Shown here: piece by piece, positions 57,221 to 59,376 of the stretch
Numbering within the stretch: position 1 is the stretch's first letter
Layout: every line of letters begins with the position of its first letter
Source of the DNA: Oxalobacteraceae bacterium AB_14
GTDB lineage: Bacteria; Pseudomonadota; Gammaproteobacteria; Burkholderiales; Burkholderiaceae_D
Length of the DNA stretch: 59,376 nucleotides
Reading direction: 5' to 3'
Assembly: GCA_000381565.1 (NCBI GenBank)
Contig: KB906725.1
Location: 2,923,186 to 2,982,561, forward strand
The notes under the pieces: model-generated
What the model was told of the DNA's origin: nothing
Database searches by the model: none
Seen by the model: only the letters and a program-made list of their open reading frames with translations
Position numbers and translations under genes: made by a program

Positions 57221-58135
57221 ATGGATCGTTTGACTGGCATGGCGGTGTTCGTTGCGGCGGCGGAGGATGGCAGCCTGAGCAGCGCGGCCCGGCGTTTCGG
57301 CCTCTCGGCCTCGATGGCCGGCAAGCATGTCTCATCGATCGAGGCGGATCTGGGCGTCCGGTTAATGCAGCGCAGTACACGGAAGCTTCACCTCACCGAT
57401 GTGGGCCGCGGCTATTACGCCCGCTGCAAGCGGATATTGGAGGAGTACGAGGACGCGAAGCGCGAGGCCGGTGACGCCCAGCAGTCGGTCCAGGGCACGT
57501 TGCGGGTTGCGGCCCCGATCACCTTCGGCGCCATGCACATGGGCGAGGTCGTGGCCAGCTACATGGACCAGCATCCGCGCGTCAGCGTCGAGATCATGCT
57601 CAACGACCGCTATGTCGACCTGCTGGCGGAGGGCGTGGATATGGCCATCCGCATCGGTCGCCTGGCCGATTCGGACCTGGTGGCGCGTCGCCTGGCACCG
57701 TGCCGCATGGTGATCTGCGCCGCGCCGGTTTTTCTCGATCGCCACGGAGTTCCCAGGACCATCGAAGACTTGCGCTGCGCGCCGCGACTGGCCTTCAGTG
57801 AGGCGATTTCGTCTGGAGATTGGACGCTCACCGATCCCGACGGCCAGACGCACGTGATCGACGGGCCCGTCCGTATGGCCGCCAACAACACCCAGATGCT
57901 GCTTGCCGCAGCGCTGGCGGGTGGTGGCGTGACCTACGGCCCGAGCTTCGTCTTCGGCGAAGCCATTGCCAGAGGTGACCTTGTGGCGCTCATGCCTGAC
58001 CACCAGACGGCACAGCTGACGATCCACGCTGTCTATCCGAGCAAGCGTCACGTTTCGCTGAAGCTGCGTACTTTCGTCGAGCACCTGATCGCCCGTTTTG
58101 GTGGAACGCCGCCTTGGGACCGGTATGGGCGCTGA
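57221..58135 (+). CDS. LysR-family regulator of the hydrolase pair
   Basis: The product has 304 residues, with GGAGG upstream. The LysR HTH (TGMAVFVAAAEDGSLSSAARRFGLSASMAGKHVSSIE) and an effector-binding domain are clear. It is transcribed away from the alpha/beta and MBL hydrolase operon and probably controls it through the dyad between them, responding to a compound that these enzymes process. The effector is unknown. It belongs to the common group of short-effector LysR regulators such as those of aromatic or aldehyde genes. Confidence 0.88.
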   Translation: MDRLTGMAVFVAAAEDGSLSSAARRFGLSASMAGKHVSSIEADLGVRLMQRSTRKLHLTDVGRGYYARCKRILEEYEDAKREAGDAQQSVQGTLRVAAPITFGAMHMGEVVASYMDQHPRVSVEIMLNDRYVDLLAEGVDMAIRIGRLADSDLVARRLAPCRMVICAAPVFLDRHGVPRTIEDLRCAPRLAFSEAISSGDWTLTDPDGQTHVIDGPVRMAANNTQMLLAAALAGGGVTYGPSFVFGEAIARGDLVALMPDHQTAQLTIHAVYPSKRHVSLKLRTFVEHLIARFGGTPPWDRYGR

Positions 58136-58407
58136 TGCAGCGCCGCCTTCCAACAGGGCGGGACCGCCCGGCCCTGCTCTGGAGAACCCAACTGGTGCTC
58201 AACGCGATCGAAACAGGGATCGTCAACGCGGCCCAATCAGCCGTTACTCAGGCCAATTCCGTCGTCAACGCATGCAGCATGCCTTGCATGAGTGAGAAAG
58301 TGCGCATTTGCTATTTCAGCAAGATGGTATCCTGTTAGACGGGGCTGAACCCGGCCATATCTGGACGTTAATCAGCTCAACAAAGCACTTTTTCGTACAG
58401 TCCGATC
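58136..58407. other. Intergenic region with GC-rich hairpin, no gene seen
   Basis: After the LysR stop, AGGGCGGGACCGCCCGGCCCT (58156-58176 region) can fold into a hairpin and may end the transcript. The remaining 230 bases turn lower in GC and hold no supportable open frame. This is the boundary between chromosomal-type DNA and the accessory block at the right edge. Confidence 0.35.
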
Positions 58408-58761
58408 ATGACTACATTGCGTAAAGCAATTATTCTGGCAGTCTTTTTTGCGGCGATAAGCGCCGTTGCTGCGTTGTCATATGCATTACCAGGGATGGAC
58501 ATTTCGTGGCGGCGCGCGTTGCTTGGGATAGGGTCCTTCGGCTGTTTCGGATTTTTACTTGGGGGGATACTCGCGTTCGATCCAGAATCCGACTTGATGA
58601 TCAAGTCCAGTGCAATCGGTCGGATGTCATTCGGAGTTATAGCCTCGTTAATATTGTCCGCTTTGTGGCGCTGGCCGCTTGAAGGCGTCGCGCTCGCGAG
58701 CCTTATTGGGGCTGTGCTTGGGTACTTGGGCATGGTTTGGGCGGATTTTGTCGAATTTTGA
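58408..58761 (+). CDS. Small integral membrane protein
   Basis: The product has 117 residues and about four hydrophobic segments (about 8-26, 37-56, 72-88, 93-112). I do not recognise it. Its codons are lower in GC than the surroundings, with several rare-type choices, which suggests recent transfer. Proteins of this size and shape occur beside toxin and nuclease genes as immunity or anchoring factors, but nothing here proves that. No clear ribosome site precedes the ATG. It is followed 96 bases later by a YajD-like HNH gene. Confidence 0.5.
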   Translation: MTTLRKAIILAVFFAAISAVAALSYALPGMDISWRRALLGIGSFGCFGFLLGGILAFDPESDLMIKSSAIGRMSFGVIASLILSALWRWPLEGVALASLIGAVLGYLGMVWADFVEF

Positions 58762-58857
58762 CGGTAGGACTCGCTGTCCGCAGGGGGCGCCAGCGGCCCG
58801 GCCGGCCGACGGTGGACGCTACCGGCCAACACGTAACAGCAAGGAAAGGAAATAAGC

Positions 58858-59232
58858 ATGACTGTTGGGAAAAAACCGGACGCCGCGCGGCTGGACAAAA
58901 TTGTGGCTGACGCAAGACGCGCGGCCGACCAGCGCGAGCTGGGCTATCGCGAGCGCTCGCTGAAAATGTATCCGTGGGTATGTGGGCGCTGCATGCGCGA
59001 ATTCACGCATATCAATGTGTCGCAACTTACAGTGCACCATCGTGACCACAATCACGACAACAATCCGCCTGATGGGAGCAACTGGGAATTGCTGTGCCTT
59101 TACTGCCACGATAACGAACACTCGCGTTATCTTGAGGCCGACCGGGGACTTAGTTTGAAATCGGCCGAGGTCGCGCCGGCAACGCATAATCCGTTTGCCT
59201 CATTGGCCGGTCTGATGAAAAAGAAAGAATAG
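58858..59232 (+). CDS. yajD: YajD-type HNH nuclease
   Basis: The product has 124 residues, with AAGGAAAGGAAATAAGC before the ATG. It matches the YajD HNH family: a first zinc-binding pair in WVCGRCMREF, the HNH core VHHRDHNHDNNPP, DGSNWELLCLYCHDNEHSRY with the second pair, and a short variable tail. The core supplies the nuclease His and Asn residues. YajD is a widespread small HNH protein whose cell role is unsettled; DNA nicking or repair is likely. Here it is the last gene before the repeat and IS end. Confidence 0.85.
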   Translation: MTVGKKPDAARLDKIVADARRAADQRELGYRERSLKMYPWVCGRCMREFTHINVSQLTVHHRDHNHDNNPPDGSNWELLCLYCHDNEHSRYLEADRGLSLKSAEVAPATHNPFASLAGLMKKKE

Positions 59233-59260
59233 GGGTACTGTGGTGCCGACGGCATGAATA

Positions 59261-59282
59261 GGTGCTATCGGCCAGAAGCAGC
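59261..59282 (+). repeat. Accessory-gene 3' repeat, copy C
   Basis: GGTGCTATCGGCCAGAAGCAGC matches the core CGGCCAGAAGCAGCC of copy B and the CGGCCAAAAGCAGCC of copy A. It begins 29 bases after the yajD stop, in the same polarity as that gene. The IS left end starts immediately after it, at 59283. Confidence 0.5.
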
Positions 59283-59376
59283 CCAATCCACCCAAGTTAA
59301 GGAAAATGTGCGCGGTTAAATAATTTATTTTCAATATTTGCAAATATATACTTGACACCGTATTAAAAGTGCGGCC
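59283..59376 (+). mobile_element. Left end of an insertion sequence (partial)
   Basis: CCAATCCACCCAAGTTAAG (59283-59301) is the inverted copy of the repeat at 77-95. Inside it the DNA is AT-rich and holds TTGACA (59353-59358), which could be the -35 of the transposase promoter; the -10 would fall at or beyond the edge. Element and orientation match the fragment at 1-95. Confidence 0.6.

Noticed and set aside
58114..58338. A 74-codon frame after the LysR gene
   Set aside because: It starts inside the LysR gene, has no ribosome site, and its translation shows no recognisable domain.

Overview
This GC-rich window carries high-GC3 genes typical of Oxalobacteraceae (Betaproteobacteria: Massilia, Duganella or Janthinobacterium). 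The genus is inferred from protein flavour: a PEP-CTERM protein, a bacterial Ku/LigD pair, many hybrid histidine kinases, a MexF-type efflux pump and a beta-barrel porin. The family-level guess is fairly safe; the genus is open.

Both edges look like the two ends of one insertion sequence. A 19-bp terminal inverted repeat lies at 77-95 and again, inverted, at 59283-59301. Each edge extends only about 95 bases into the element, so the window is probably a whole draft contig broken at IS copies.

Layout. 1-1000: IS end, a gene fragment cut by it, and two small accessory genes, each followed by a short repeat. 1070-7850: membrane protein, ZntB-like transporter, cysteine dioxygenase-like enzyme, HDOD protein with an apparently leaderless promoter, the divergent dadA/lrp pair, and a large unknown membrane protein. 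7887-12450: marR-emrB-nodT-emrA efflux operon. 12562-15200: outer-membrane protein, His-rich exported protein, type II NADH dehydrogenase. 15216-22711: a minus-strand signalling block (NarX-type kinase, REC-kinase-REC, REC-GGDEF, PAS-GAF-kinase-REC, PAS-REC). 22768-24325: an sRNA-or-small-ORF locus and three near-identical tRNA-Arg(ACG) units, each with its own promoter and terminator. 24325-28064: lactate dehydrogenase, methyltransferase, DUF3592 protein, 2-hydroxyacid dehydrogenase. 28061-36306: LysR regulator divergent from an exported peptide, a catalytically dead alpha/beta hydrolase and a MexEF-OprN-like RND pump. 36451-42070: Ala/Lys-rich envelope protein, LigD, PEP-CTERM protein, Ku, SDR dehydrogenase. 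42283-46964: degenerate GGDEF protein, thiolase with an internal deletion removing its nucleophile, TetR regulator, porin, 40-residue CxxC peptide. 47066-55499: SulP permease, hybrid kinase, REC-PAS-GGDEF-EAL protein, DUF885 hydrolase. 55505-58135: MBL hydrolase and alpha/beta hydrolase divergent from a LysR regulator. 58408-59232: small membrane protein and a YajD-type HNH nuclease, then the second IS end.

Most of the window is ordinary chromosome. The strongest oddities are the dead hydrolase fronting the RND operon, the thiolase lacking its catalytic cysteine, the degenerate GGDEF protein, the repeat that follows three accessory genes in the same polarity, the tRNA-Arg triplet, and the 22.8-kb locus where a Shine-Dalgarno sequence on one strand is a tandem anti-SD motif on the other. 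I did not find a complete new defence or mobile system that the sequence alone could prove.
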